Below are positions 9,193-16,672 of a stretch of DNA of 17,164 bases, piece by piece; positions within the stretch are counted from its first letter, which is position 1, and every line of letters begins with the position of its first letter. The notes beneath the pieces are model-generated. The model ran no database searches and was not told where the DNA came from. It saw nothing but the letters and a program-made list of their open reading frames with translations. This DNA is from an uncultured Bacteroidota bacterium. GTDB lineage: Bacteria; Bacteroidota; Bacteroidia; Chitinophagales; Chitinophagaceae. Location of the stretch: assembly GCA_903944755.1 (NCBI GenBank), contig CAJATB010000024.1, positions 1 to 17,164 of the forward strand, in the 5' to 3' direction. The translations under genes and the position numbers were made by a program.

Positions 9193-10851
9193 ATGAATAA
9201 AATGAAAATAAAAGGAAAAATTAAATATAGTTTATTATTATTTTTAGTACTGTTTTTTGTACTAGGTGCAACGCTTATTACAAAGGCACAAACTATACCT
9301 GTTGGATTGACTGCGGTTGACGAATTGTTACGTGACTTACAATTACAAGGTAAAATTAATATCAACCATTCTTTAACTGCGCGTCCTTTTTTTACTTCAA
9401 AAAAATTACGTACCGATTCTTTGTTACGTTTAATTGATTCAACTTATTCTTTTTCTTCTACCATTTATACCAACAACAAAAATACCTGGGTAGAAGCACT
9501 TCCACTAGCTGCAAATTTTAGGTACAATTCACATAGCCCTTATGGAACCAACCAGGCTGGATTTATGGATGCAAAGGGGATACAAACTTATGTAACCGGT
9601 GGTGTATTCGCAAAATGGGGTTTACTTAGTATACAGCTTAAACCAGAATTCGTGTATGCCGCAAATCCTAATTTTGAAAAAGGAAATGGTTACGGTGCTG
9701 AAACAAAACCAAACTATAGCCGTGCATTTTTAGGCCAGTCCAGCGTTCGCATAACAGCGGGTGGCATTTCAGTGGGAGTTTCAAATGAAAATTTATGGTG
9801 GGGACCGGGGATTCAAAATTCATTGTTAATGAGTAATAATGCCCCTGGCTTTAATCATTTAGTTTTAAATACAACCAAGCCCTTAAAAACACCCATTGGT
9901 AATTTTGAATTTAGTTTAATTGCTGGTAAACTTATTGAAGATACTTCGGTATTATTAGAAGTAAAGGACCTTACTACTTTTTACTACGCACAAGGTAATT
10001 ATAGCGGTAGCCCGGCAAACCCTAAACTAGATACGGGTGACTGGCGCTACCTAAATGCAATTCATGTAAGCTATAACCCAAAATGGGTACCTGGTTTATT
10101 TCTTGGTTTTACAAGAGTAGGTTATGTTTATAATACCTATACAGGTAATAGGGATAATTTTATTTATGATTACCTACCCATATTTGTTGGCTTGTTTAGA
10201 AGTACAAGTAAATATTATACAGTAACAGGAAGTAGTACTAAAATTAAGCAGTTGATTTCGGTTTCGGGGCGTTATGTTTTTAAAGAAGCGCATGCTGAAT
10301 TATATGCTGAATATGGTTCCAACGACAACACCTATAATTTACGTGATTATATAATGAGTCCAAATCATGGTTCTATTTCAACCGTAGGTTTTAAAAAATT
10401 AATTCCATTTAATAATAATAAGTGGTTGGATATTCAGATGGAATTTACACAGTTAGCTATGTCGGTTGACTATGTAGTAAGGGGCACGGGAAATACCTAT
10501 GAATACCAAGGTAGTTATACCAACCAAAGTAGGGTTATTGGCGCGGGGATTGGTAATGGCAGTAATATGCAAACACTTCAGGTTACAATGAAAAACGGTT
10601 TTAATAAACAAGGCATTACCTTACAAAGAATAGTACACGATGCCTTACGCGAGCCTTATTTAACTAATCATGAACGCTGGATTGATTTTGCTATTGGTGC
10701 TCAATACCAAAAACGTTTCAAACAATTTTTAATACATGGACATGCACAGTATGTGCATGCAAGTAACTATGGCTGGATGCCTAAACAAAATCGCACCAAT
10801 ATATATGCTTACGGTGGTGTAACTTACTTTATAAATTGGAAGAAAAAGTAG
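9193..10851 (+). CDS. Capsule assembly Wzi-family outer-membrane protein (paralogue 3)
   Basis: Second full-length Wzi-family barrel, 552 residues, clearly a tandem paralogue of the protein encoded just upstream. WWGPG is at 202-206 within NLWWGPGIQNSLLMSNNA, and PKWVPGLFLG and AELYAEYGSND are shared. The signal peptide begins with a basic stretch, has a long hydrophobic core (13-29), and is cleaved after TKA, before Q33. ATG 9193 is used; ATG 9202 is an equally possible start. The 85-base gap before it is wider than elsewhere in the operon and holds a near-match to the -7 promoter motif (CATATTTG at 9150-9157), so it may have some separate expression. The gene ends the first plus-strand run and is convergent with the methyltransferase gene. 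Functional split between the two paralogues cannot be told from sequence. Confidence 0.87.
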   Translation: MNKMKIKGKIKYSLLLFLVLFFVLGATLITKAQTIPVGLTAVDELLRDLQLQGKININHSLTARPFFTSKKLRTDSLLRLIDSTYSFSSTIYTNNKNTWVEALPLAANFRYNSHSPYGTNQAGFMDAKGIQTYVTGGVFAKWGLLSIQLKPEFVYAANPNFEKGNGYGAETKPNYSRAFLGQSSVRITAGGISVGVSNENLWWGPGIQNSLLMSNNAPGFNHLVLNTTKPLKTPIGNFEFSLIAGKLIEDTSVLLEVKDLTTFYYAQGNYSGSPANPKLDTGDWRYLNAIHVSYNPKWVPGLFLGFTRVGYVYNTYTGNRDNFIYDYLPIFVGLFRSTSKYYTVTGSSTKIKQLISVSGRYVFKEAHAELYAEYGSNDNTYNLRDYIMSPNHGSISTVGFKKLIPFNNNKWLDIQMEFTQLAMSVDYVVRGTGNTYEYQGSYTNQSRVIGAGIGNGSNMQTLQVTMKNGFNKQGITLQRIVHDALREPYLTNHERWIDFAIGAQYQKRFKQFLIHGHAQYVHASNYGWMPKQNRTNIYAYGGVTYFINWKKK

Positions 10852-10946
10852 CATTGAATAAAGTAGTATATAGGAATAATAGGTATTACTAGATTATTTA
10901 AAGAATGCCAGTTTAAATAATTTTTTATTACTAAGCAACTCCCTAT

Positions 10947-11636
10947 TTATTCTTTATTAGCTATTTTATAGGCGGTGAAAGATTTAGTCACACCCAGTAT
11001 TTTTTCTTTATAAATTTTCGCATCATTAAAAAGAAATGTAAATTCTTTTTTTGATAATAACCTTACTTCTTTAACTAAGTTTATAGCTGCTTCTTTACTA
11101 TTTGCTTTTTTTATATTCCCCAAAGTAAAATGTTGAGTTAAAAAAACTTGCAGGGCAAATGGCAAAAATTGAAATAAGGGAAATAACCAGTGTGGTTCTA
11201 TTGGAAAATATTTATTCGGCGTTTGAATAAAATAACTTTTCCCTACCCTTGCTACTTCATTGGCCATTTTTTGCTGCTGGCCTTTTGTATACAAATGTTC
11301 TATCACTGAATTAGAAAATACAATATCAAAGCTTTGGTCATTTATACCTGTTAAATTACAGGCGTCACCCACTATACTAGTGAAACCTGGTTCATTTACC
11401 TCGTTTTTATATAGGTTTAATAAAATAATTTCGGTTTGAGGTCCCATAATAAAACCCATTTTTTGCCAATACTGTTGAGTGCCCCCTATGTCTAATATCT
11501 TTACTGACCTATTATTAGGCACTGCCTGGTGCATGAAATTGGTAAAAAACCAAAAACGACGTTTTCTAAAATAATTTGATACAGCTTCCTTCATGTATTG
11601 CAATTTACAAAGGTTCTCATTGTTAAAAAAATACAT
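10947..11636 (-). CDS. Class I SAM-dependent methyltransferase (Methyltransf_11-like)
   Basis: Predicted to transfer a methyl group from S-adenosylmethionine. Visible motifs in the 229-residue reading: motif I VKILDIGG (45-52), an acidic GDACNL segment (90-95) that would contact the adenine, and the post-motif FDIVFSNSVIEHL (103-115), followed by YFIQTPNKYFPIEPHW (135-150), a signature of a group often found in polysaccharide clusters. The start is uncertain: the ATG at 11636 gives an odd leader, while the ATG at 11594 (MKEAVSNYFRKRRFW) looks more like a natural N-terminus and would give 215 residues. The gene runs against the plus-strand polysaccharide genes on both sides, so it has its own transcription. 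Context suggests it methylates a sugar or glycan terminus, but the substrate is unknown. Confidence 0.85.
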   Translation of the reverse strand: MYFFNNENLCKLQYMKEAVSNYFRKRRFWFFTNFMHQAVPNNRSVKILDIGGTQQYWQKMGFIMGPQTEIILLNLYKNEVNEPGFTSIVGDACNLTGINDQSFDIVFSNSVIEHLYTKGQQQKMANEVARVGKSYFIQTPNKYFPIEPHWLFPLFQFLPFALQVFLTQHFTLGNIKKANSKEAAINLVKEVRLLSKKEFTFLFNDAKIYKEKILGVTKSFTAYKIANKE

Positions 11637-11667
11637 ATAATAATTCCTATTTATGAATGCATTAAAT

Positions 11668-11675
11668 TAAATTTG
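11668..11675 (+). promoter_or_regulatory. Candidate -7 promoter element (TAAATTTG) for the epimerase operon
   Basis: TAAATTTG fits the Bacteroidota TAnnTTTG consensus and ends 24 bases before the ATG at 11700. It lies in the divergent gap between the minus-strand methyltransferase and the plus-strand epimerase, where a plus-strand promoter is required. A matching TTG at the usual 19-21 base spacing is not seen; the nearest (11620-11622) is too far. Confidence 0.45.
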
Positions 11676-11699
11676 TAACACATAATTACATCGCAATTC

Positions 11700-12704
11700 A
11701 TGAAGAAGGTTATTATTTTAGGCGGGGGAGGTTTTATAGGCGGCCATTTGGCCAAAAAGCTTAAACTTAATGGCTTTTTTGTACGTATTGCCGACATTAA
11801 ACAACACGAATACCTTAAGCAAGAAGACATTTGTCACGAATTTATTGAATGTGACCTTGCCGATCCTGTTGCTGTAGAAAAAGTGATTTTTGAGGACTGC
11901 TATGAACTTTACCAATTGGCAGCAGACATGGGGGGAGCTGGATATATTTTTACCGGCTTGAACGATGCGAATATAATGAGCAATTCTGCATTAATAAACT
12001 TAAACGTAGCCAAAGAAGCAGTTAAGAAAAAGGTGCAAAAAATTTTCTATTCCTCTTCTGCTTGTATTTATCCTGCACACAACCAACTTGACTCTAATAA
12101 CCCAAATTGCGAGGAAGGTTCGGCATACCCGGCTAATCCTGATTCTGAATATGGTTGGGAAAAACTTTTTAGTGAACGTTTATTTTTAGCTTACGCTAGT
12201 AATTATAATTTAAATGTACGAATAGCTCGTTTTCACAACGTGTTTGGTCCTTATGGTACCTGGAATGGTGGTAAAGAAAAAGCGCCCGCAGCTATGGCGC
12301 GCAAAGCTGCTGAAACCCCTAATGGTGGAAGTTTTGAAGTTTGGGGAGATGGCCAACAAACCCGTAGTTTTTTATATATTGAAGATTGCTTAGAAGCCAT
12401 TGAACGTTTTATGAAGAGTGATTTTAATGGGCCACTAAATATTGGTTCCGAAGAAATGATTACTATTAACCAACTGGCGCAAATGGCTATTGATATTTCA
12501 GGAAAAAATATTTCTATCCATAATATTGATGGTCAAGAATTTATAGATAAATATGGATTCAGGTGTCCATTAGGTGTACGCGGTCGCAAGTCCGATAATA
12601 ATTTATACCGAAGCACTATTGGCTGGGAAGTTAGTGCTCCTTTAATTGTAGGTATGCAAAAAACATTTACTTGGATTAATGAGCAGGTAAATAATGGGCA
12701 ATGA
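11700..12704 (+). CDS. GDP-mannose 3,5-epimerase homologue (extended SDR, NAD-dependent)
   Basis: Extended short-chain dehydrogenase of 334 residues that closely resembles plant GDP-D-mannose 3,5-epimerase, which makes GDP-L-galactose and GDP-L-gulose. Rossmann motif G8xxGxxG14 and D32 bind NAD. The catalytic set is complete: C122 in SSSACIYP, Y151xxxK155 in YGWEK, and K194 in GGKEKAPAA. Their spacings (29, 4 and 39 residues) equal those of Arabidopsis GME as I recall its numbering (C145, Y174, K178, K217). Further family signatures are LAADMGG (73-79), RFHNVFGPYGTW (177-188), WGDGQQTRSF (215-224), NIGSEEM (247-253) and GVRGRKSDNN (292-301). A short extra loop (about 278-290) precedes the last motif. 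It begins a plus-strand block and its stop overlaps an ATG at 12701. The role inferred is supply of an L-galactose-type or other epimerised GDP-sugar for the polysaccharide; a related GDP-sugar epimerase is the main alternative. Confidence 0.88.
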   Translation: MKKVIILGGGGFIGGHLAKKLKLNGFFVRIADIKQHEYLKQEDICHEFIECDLADPVAVEKVIFEDCYELYQLAADMGGAGYIFTGLNDANIMSNSALINLNVAKEAVKKKVQKIFYSSSACIYPAHNQLDSNNPNCEEGSAYPANPDSEYGWEKLFSERLFLAYASNYNLNVRIARFHNVFGPYGTWNGGKEKAPAAMARKAAETPNGGSFEVWGDGQQTRSFLYIEDCLEAIERFMKSDFNGPLNIGSEEMITINQLAQMAIDISGKNISIHNIDGQEFIDKYGFRCPLGVRGRKSDNNLYRSTIGWEVSAPLIVGMQKTFTWINEQVNNGQ

Positions 12705-12749
12705 TTTTATTAAGCTAATTTAAATTTTATTAATACAGCACATAACCAT

Positions 12750-13496
12750 ATTTCAACTGTCAATATTTTAGGGATTGATATATTTGTTGGTAATAGTAAA
12801 TCATTTGCCACCACATTAATTAATTCAATTATTAACGCGGAGGCTATAAATCGTTTAGTAAGTGCAACAAGCGCGCATGGTATTGTGTTTGCTAATAAGC
12901 ATTCAGGTTTTAAAGATATATTGAACAAGTTTTATTGTAATCTTCCCGATGGCATGCCTATTGTTTGGGTAGGCCATTTAAAGGGTCAAAAAGAAATGCA
13001 ACGCTGTACTGGACTTGACACCTTTCAAGAAGTAATGACAAGTACTGCATCCTACCCTATTAAACATTTTTTTTGTGGTGGCAAACAAGGCATTGCCCTT
13101 CAACTACAAGAAGCTTCCTCCCAAAAACTAGGCAATGCAAATGTGGTTGGTACGTATAGTCCACCATTCACAGAAATGACCTATGAAGAATATGCAGTAT
13201 TAGGGGCGATTATAAATGCTTCTGGCGCAAATGTAGTGTGGATTGGACTAAGCACACCTAAACAAGAAATTTTTGCAGCCAACTTAGCTAAACATGTAAA
13301 CGTAAACTATATTATTACCGTAGGTGCCGTATTTGATTTTTTTACTGGCAATTTGCAACGTGCCCCAAATTGGATTCAGAAATTTGGATTAGAATGGCTC
13401 TACCGCTTATTAAAAGAACCGCGGAGACTTTTTAAGCGTTATGCAGAAATTGTTCCTATGTTTGTTTGGTTAAATATAAAAGCCCTTTTTAAATAA
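12750..13496 (+). CDS. WecG/TagA/CpsF family glycosyltransferase (GT26), start codon unresolved
   Basis: Membrane-associated GT26 transferase that adds a sugar (ManNAc or ManNAcA in WecG/TagA) to a polyprenyl-linked acceptor. The first standard start codon is GTG at 12885 (203 residues), but family sequence continues upstream in the same open frame (open from 12714): STVNILGIDIF, then SATSAHGIVFANKHSGF, before LPDGMPIVWVG. A GTG start would delete the first strand and the conserved Thr (T40 counting from 12750), keeping only the catalytic Asp in LPDGM (D67). Counting from 12750 (ATT) gives 248 residues, the normal family length. No ATG, GTG or TTG occurs in frame between 12714 and 12885. Either a rare AUU start is used, or a one-base frameshift separates this frame from the ATG at 12701, which overlaps the upstream stop as ATGA. 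Downstream, GLSTPKQE and GAVFDFFTGNLQRAPNWIQKFGLEWLYRL are classic family signatures spread over 165-210. Confidence 0.85.
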   Translation: MSTVNILGIDIFVGNSKSFATTLINSIINAEAINRLVSATSAHGIVFANKHSGFKDILNKFYCNLPDGMPIVWVGHLKGQKEMQRCTGLDTFQEVMTSTASYPIKHFFCGGKQGIALQLQEASSQKLGNANVVGTYSPPFTEMTYEEYAVLGAIINASGANVVWIGLSTPKQEIFAANLAKHVNVNYIITVGAVFDFFTGNLQRAPNWIQKFGLEWLYRLLKEPRRLFKRYAEIVPMFVWLNIKALFK

Positions 13497-13502
13497 ATTT
13501 TT

Positions 13503-14270
13503 ATGCATTCAAACGTGGGTATTCCCTTTTTTTCAGCTTTTAATATTGACGAAGATTTAGAATGGCAAATGTCAAGAGCAGAAAAATATTGTTTTATTAA
13601 TTTACTGGAACATATACGTCCCAATGCAGCAATTGAAATTGGTACATATAAGGGGGGTAGTTTACAGGTATTAAATCATTTCTCAAACAATGTATATTCT
13701 ATTGATATTAGTAATGCACCAGCGCGTTTCTTATCGGATAAGTTTCCAAATGTAAATTTTAGAATTGGCGAAAGTCATACTACAATTACAAAGGTTTTTA
13801 AAGAAATTGAACTAGCCGGCTTAACACTTGATTTTATTTTGGTAGACGGAGACCATACTACCAAAGCAGTCCAACAGGATTTGTTAGCAATTCTTGCTTA
13901 TCCTCATAAGCATCCCATTACAATAATTTTACACGATAGCTTTAACCCGCAATCGCGAAGAGGTATAAAATCAATTAATTATAAGGCTTACCCAAGTGTG
14001 GCTTATGTTGAATTGGATTATATAACTGGTTCATTTTGGCATAATAACACCTACCGAGAAATGTGGGGTGGTTTTGCGCTGATAAAAATTGATCCCTTTA
14101 ATACAAAGCCACTAGTATACATGGCTTCTCAAGAACACCTTTTCCAAAGGGCTTATTGGAGTTCCTTGCACCTTATTAAGGATCCTTTTCATTTTTTAGT
14201 GCCCCTTAAACAAGCTATTTTTAGAAGACTAGGCATTAAACAAAGAATTGACATTTACGACGAGTTTTAA
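13503..14270 (+). CDS. Class I SAM-dependent methyltransferase (Methyltransf_24-like)
   Basis: 255-residue protein with a Rossmann methyltransferase core. Motif I is AIEIGTYKGGS (43-53), the acidic end of the second strand is D68 (VYSIDIS), and the VDGDH motif (114-118) plus LHDS (143-146) mark the fourth and fifth strands. The GD-H and HD pairs are typical of Methyltransf_24 and cephalosporin-hydroxylase-like proteins, some of which bind a metal at these residues. The ATG at 13503 lies 6 bases after the WecG-family stop, so the two are probably co-transcribed. In polysaccharide loci such enzymes commonly O-methylate sugars; the substrate here is inferred only from context. It is the last gene of the polysaccharide block and is convergent with the peptidase gene; the 133-base gap after it shows no clear stem-loop terminator. 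Confidence 0.82.
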   Translation: MHSNVGIPFFSAFNIDEDLEWQMSRAEKYCFINLLEHIRPNAAIEIGTYKGGSLQVLNHFSNNVYSIDISNAPARFLSDKFPNVNFRIGESHTTITKVFKEIELAGLTLDFILVDGDHTTKAVQQDLLAILAYPHKHPITIILHDSFNPQSRRGIKSINYKAYPSVAYVELDYITGSFWHNNTYREMWGGFALIKIDPFNTKPLVYMASQEHLFQRAYWSSLHLIKDPFHFLVPLKQAIFRRLGIKQRIDIYDEF

Positions 14271-14403
14271 ATTAAGAACAACTTTACTGAATTGAAATAG
14301 TTATTTATAAATTAAAATATACTGCACCATCTTGTCGGAATAAAAGTTGCTACTGTTTACTTTATGTTTTTAGCGCTACTAATAATTTTTACACATCTGC
14401 GCC

Positions 14404-15747
14404 CTATCTCGTTAACCTATACATTGTTAATGCAGCCCTTTTTATTAATAAGGGTAATTCCTTTAAATTAATAGTCTCTCCTGGTGCATGTGCACCCTTG
14501 CCTGATGCACCTAAGCCGTCCACGCAACTTACATAAGCAGCAATATAAGAAATATCACCTGCGCCGCGACCTGCGGGATCGCCAGCAATTGTTGCACCTA
14601 AACCCATATCCTTTGTTACACCGTCAATTACTGCTAGTATATTATTATTGCCTTCGGTTGGTGCCATACTTGGAATGCCGTCGCTAAATGTAATTGTTGC
14701 TTTGGTGCCTGTTAAATTTTCTGCAACAATTTTTTTCATTTTTATTCTTGCATTCACTTTTTGATCCTCAGTTAAAAAACGCAAGTCCCCTGTGACTACC
14801 GTTGCTGGAGATATAATATTTGTTTTTCCTATTGCTGTGCCTGTAACAGTTGTTTCGTTGTATTGCATTTCGGAACCTCCTATAAATACACCCGGGTTAA
14901 AGGTTAAATATTTTTCAGTACTTAATTGTGCTCTAAATTCATTTACAATTCGGGCTGCTTCATATATTGCCCCATAGCCTGCACTTTTTGTGAACACACC
15001 TAAGCTATGTCCTGTTTTTGCTTTCACTTCTAAACGCCATCCACTTGATCCTCTTCTTGCAGTAGCAATAGTATTTAAACCATTCGCACCTTCAAAACCT
15101 AATGCGATGTCCGTTTGTTTTGCACGCTCTATAAAATCTTTTCGGCTTACACTTACTGGCCGACCGCTTTTTTCTTCATCCCCTGTAAAGTATACTGTAA
15201 TTGCCGCTTCATTCAAAAGGCCCTGTGCATGCAATGCTTGTAAGGCAATTATCGCTACTACGTTTCCCCCTTTTGTGTCATTCACCCCTTGGCCTGTTGC
15301 TGTTGTGTCGTTTAACATAGTAAACGGGTTCGCGGGCATATCGGGTTCAAACACAGTGTCCAAATGTCCTATTAAAAATAATTTTTTTCCTTTTGGTTTT
15401 GTGACATTTGTTGTTGTTTGAATTGTGGCCGCTTTTGTTGTGGCTACTAAATGTCCCGCACGCATTAATGAATCCGGCAAACTTATCCATTGTGTATTTA
15501 ATCCTGCATTAGCTAACTCCCTTGCAAATATTGCACCTACTTTTTTTACGCCTTCTGTATTTAATGTCCCGCTATTTATATTTACCGATTCTTTTAATAA
15601 CTCAATAACCCGTGGCATGTTGGCATCGATATAGGCTACTATTTTTTGTTCCTCCTTATTTAAAGGCATTTTACTAGTTGTTTGAGCGGTTACGCTTGAT
15701 CCACTTAGTAAAACGATTGCGCCAATTAGCAGGTATTTCATCTTCAT
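14404..15747 (-). CDS. Secreted M20-family zinc metallopeptidase (glutamate carboxypeptidase-like)
   Basis: Exported di-zinc exopeptidase of 447 residues. The signal peptide (1-21, cleavage after VTA, before Q22) indicates a periplasmic or secreted enzyme. M20 motifs appear in order: HLDTVF with zinc ligand H128 and D130, GVNDTKGG with bridging D157, TGDEEKSG with catalytic base E191 and ligand E192, GFEG with E219 as the likely second-site ligand, and the final ligand H420 in GKGAHAPGE. The dimerisation domain lies between, about 230-345. The arrangement matches carboxypeptidase G2-like enzymes, which cut C-terminal residues such as glutamate from small peptides or conjugates. The start is the ATG at 15747; MKMK offers a second ATG two codons on. 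It is convergent with the polysaccharide block and divergent from the toxin-antitoxin pair, so probably a single-gene unit. Several antisense reading frames over it are artefacts. Confidence 0.93.
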   Translation of the reverse strand: MKMKYLLIGAIVLLSGSSVTAQTTSKMPLNKEEQKIVAYIDANMPRVIELLKESVNINSGTLNTEGVKKVGAIFARELANAGLNTQWISLPDSLMRAGHLVATTKAATIQTTTNVTKPKGKKLFLIGHLDTVFEPDMPANPFTMLNDTTATGQGVNDTKGGNVVAIIALQALHAQGLLNEAAITVYFTGDEEKSGRPVSVSRKDFIERAKQTDIALGFEGANGLNTIATARRGSSGWRLEVKAKTGHSLGVFTKSAGYGAIYEAARIVNEFRAQLSTEKYLTFNPGVFIGGSEMQYNETTVTGTAIGKTNIISPATVVTGDLRFLTEDQKVNARIKMKKIVAENLTGTKATITFSDGIPSMAPTEGNNNILAVIDGVTKDMGLGATIAGDPAGRGAGDISYIAAYVSCVDGLGASGKGAHAPGETINLKELPLLIKRAALTMYRLTR

Positions 15748-15801
15748 TTTTTTAGCATATTAATTCCTAAATGTACTAAGATTTAAGCCTATTTTGTCTG
15801 C

Positions 15802-15820
15802 AGAATATAGCATATGTTCT
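15802..15820. promoter_or_regulatory. Imperfect 19-bp palindrome upstream of the antitoxin promoter, possible operator
   Basis: AGAATATAGCATATGTTCT is an inverted repeat with two internal mismatched pairs and a mismatched centre, 16 bases upstream of the -33 TTG. The downstream gene carries an HTH domain and toxin-antitoxin operons are usually self-repressed, so an operator is expected nearby. AT-rich palindromes are common by chance, so this is only a candidate. Confidence 0.25.
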
Positions 15821-15836
15821 AATTTCATACTTTAAA

Positions 15837-15867
15837 TTGTTTTATATTAAAACATTATCTAGTTTTG
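15837..15867 (+). promoter_or_regulatory. Bacteroidota promoter (-33 TTG, -7 TAGTTTTG) of the toxin-antitoxin operon
   Basis: TTG at 15837-15839 and TAGTTTTG at 15860-15867 are separated by 20 bases, which is the Bacteroidota consensus arrangement (TTG, about 19-20 bases, TAnnTTTG). Only 4 bases separate the -7 element from the ATG at 15872. Transcription normally begins a few bases past this element, so the mRNA would start at or next to the initiation codon. The spacer holds a 13-base palindrome (TTTTATATTAAAA, 15840-15852), well placed to be the operator for the HTH protein. Confidence 0.65.
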
Positions 15868-15871
15868 TTAC

Positions 15872-16672
15872 ATGTACCTTTTAAACAAACAAGAATTAGG
15901 CAGTCGTATTATTCAAATTCGAAAAGCGAAAGGCCTTTCACAGAACGACCTTGCTAAATCTATTTCAATATCAAGACCATCGCTTGTTCAAATAGAACTT
16001 GGCAAGCGAGGTGTGGATGTTTTTGAAATGCAACTGCTAGCTTCAGTGCTTGGATTTTCAATGGATGAATTTTTATCGGAAAATTATATGGCAACAGCTG
16101 AACCCGAAGTCGCCTACTTTGCAAAAAGTACAAAACCAAAAGAGCGTGTCTCTATTCCCAAGTTTGATTTTATTAAATTCAAAAACTCAATCTTATATAT
16201 TATTGAAAAAACTGCAGGAAAGGTAAATATTAACGAATCCGTACTTTATAAAATTTTATACTTAGTGGACTTTAATAATTACGAAATACATGAGTCTCAT
16301 TTGTCAAGTATTCAATATCGTAAATTATCAGGTAATTGTTTTCCTAAAAATATTGATAGTATTTTAAAAAAACTTTTAGACAATGAAAGTATCCTCCGAA
16401 TTAAAACTAAAATGAACGGAGTGGTTCAGTTAAGATATATACCCCTAGAAAAATCAGACCTTACCCAAATGCTTGCAAGTGAAAAGGAAGTTATTGATCA
16501 AACCATTGACCTGGTTGGTAATTGGACCGAGGACCAAATTATCACCTACACTCAAAATGATATGCCAATTAAAGTAACAAAGGAAGGGGGCGATATTAAT
16601 TATGAGTTAGCCTTTTATAGAGAAGCCCCTTATACTGTTAGGAATTATACAGAACAAAATTCAGGGGAATGA
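15872..16672 (+). CDS. HTH-Panacea (DUF4065/SocA-like) antitoxin
   Basis: Antitoxin with two domains in 266 residues. Residues 8-65 form an XRE-type helix-turn-helix (GSRIIQIRKAKGLSQNDLAKS, split here as GSRIIQIRKAK and GLSQNDLAKS, with recognition helix ISRPSLVQIELGKRG). Residues about 100-255 match the Panacea/SocA domain (DUF4065): LYKILYLVDF near 125-134, YRKLSGNCFPKNIDSILKKL near 149-168, then a helical stretch and a terminal YELAFYREAPY (244-254). Panacea domains neutralise many unrelated toxins by direct binding. The toxin gene overlaps the stop by 4 bases (ATGA at 16669-16672), so translation is coupled. The HTH should repress its own promoter, alone or with the toxin. No in-frame ATG closer than codon 53 exists, so ATG 15872 is the start despite the absence of a leader. 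The Panacea call rests on motif recall and deserves a profile check. Confidence 0.85.
   Translation: MYLLNKQELGSRIIQIRKAKGLSQNDLAKSISISRPSLVQIELGKRGVDVFEMQLLASVLGFSMDEFLSENYMATAEPEVAYFAKSTKPKERVSIPKFDFIKFKNSILYIIEKTAGKVNINESVLYKILYLVDFNNYEIHESHLSSIQYRKLSGNCFPKNIDSILKKLLDNESILRIKTKMNGVVQLRYIPLEKSDLTQMLASEKEVIDQTIDLVGNWTEDQIITYTQNDMPIKVTKEGGDINYELAFYREAPYTVRNYTEQNSGE

Noticed and set aside
10852..10946. Possible terminator between the convergent Wzi-like and methyltransferase genes
   Set aside because: Only very short AT inverted repeats are present (for example TAATAGGTATTA), too weak to call a hairpin.
12779..12786. TATATTTG, a perfect match to TAnnTTTG, as a promoter for the GTG start at 12885
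   Set aside because: It lies inside conserved WecG-family coding sequence, is 98 bases from the GTG, and has no TTG at the right distance. It is best seen as a chance match in AT-rich DNA.
12710..12928. Minus-strand reading frame of 72 codons over the start of the WecG-family gene
   Set aside because: The plus strand here encodes recognisable family sequence, so the opposite frame is a shadow.
14484..15634. Four plus-strand reading frames of 61-143 codons opposite the M20 peptidase gene
   Set aside because: They lie wholly antisense to a gene with all M20 motifs, have no recognisable domains, and follow from the base composition of the real gene.
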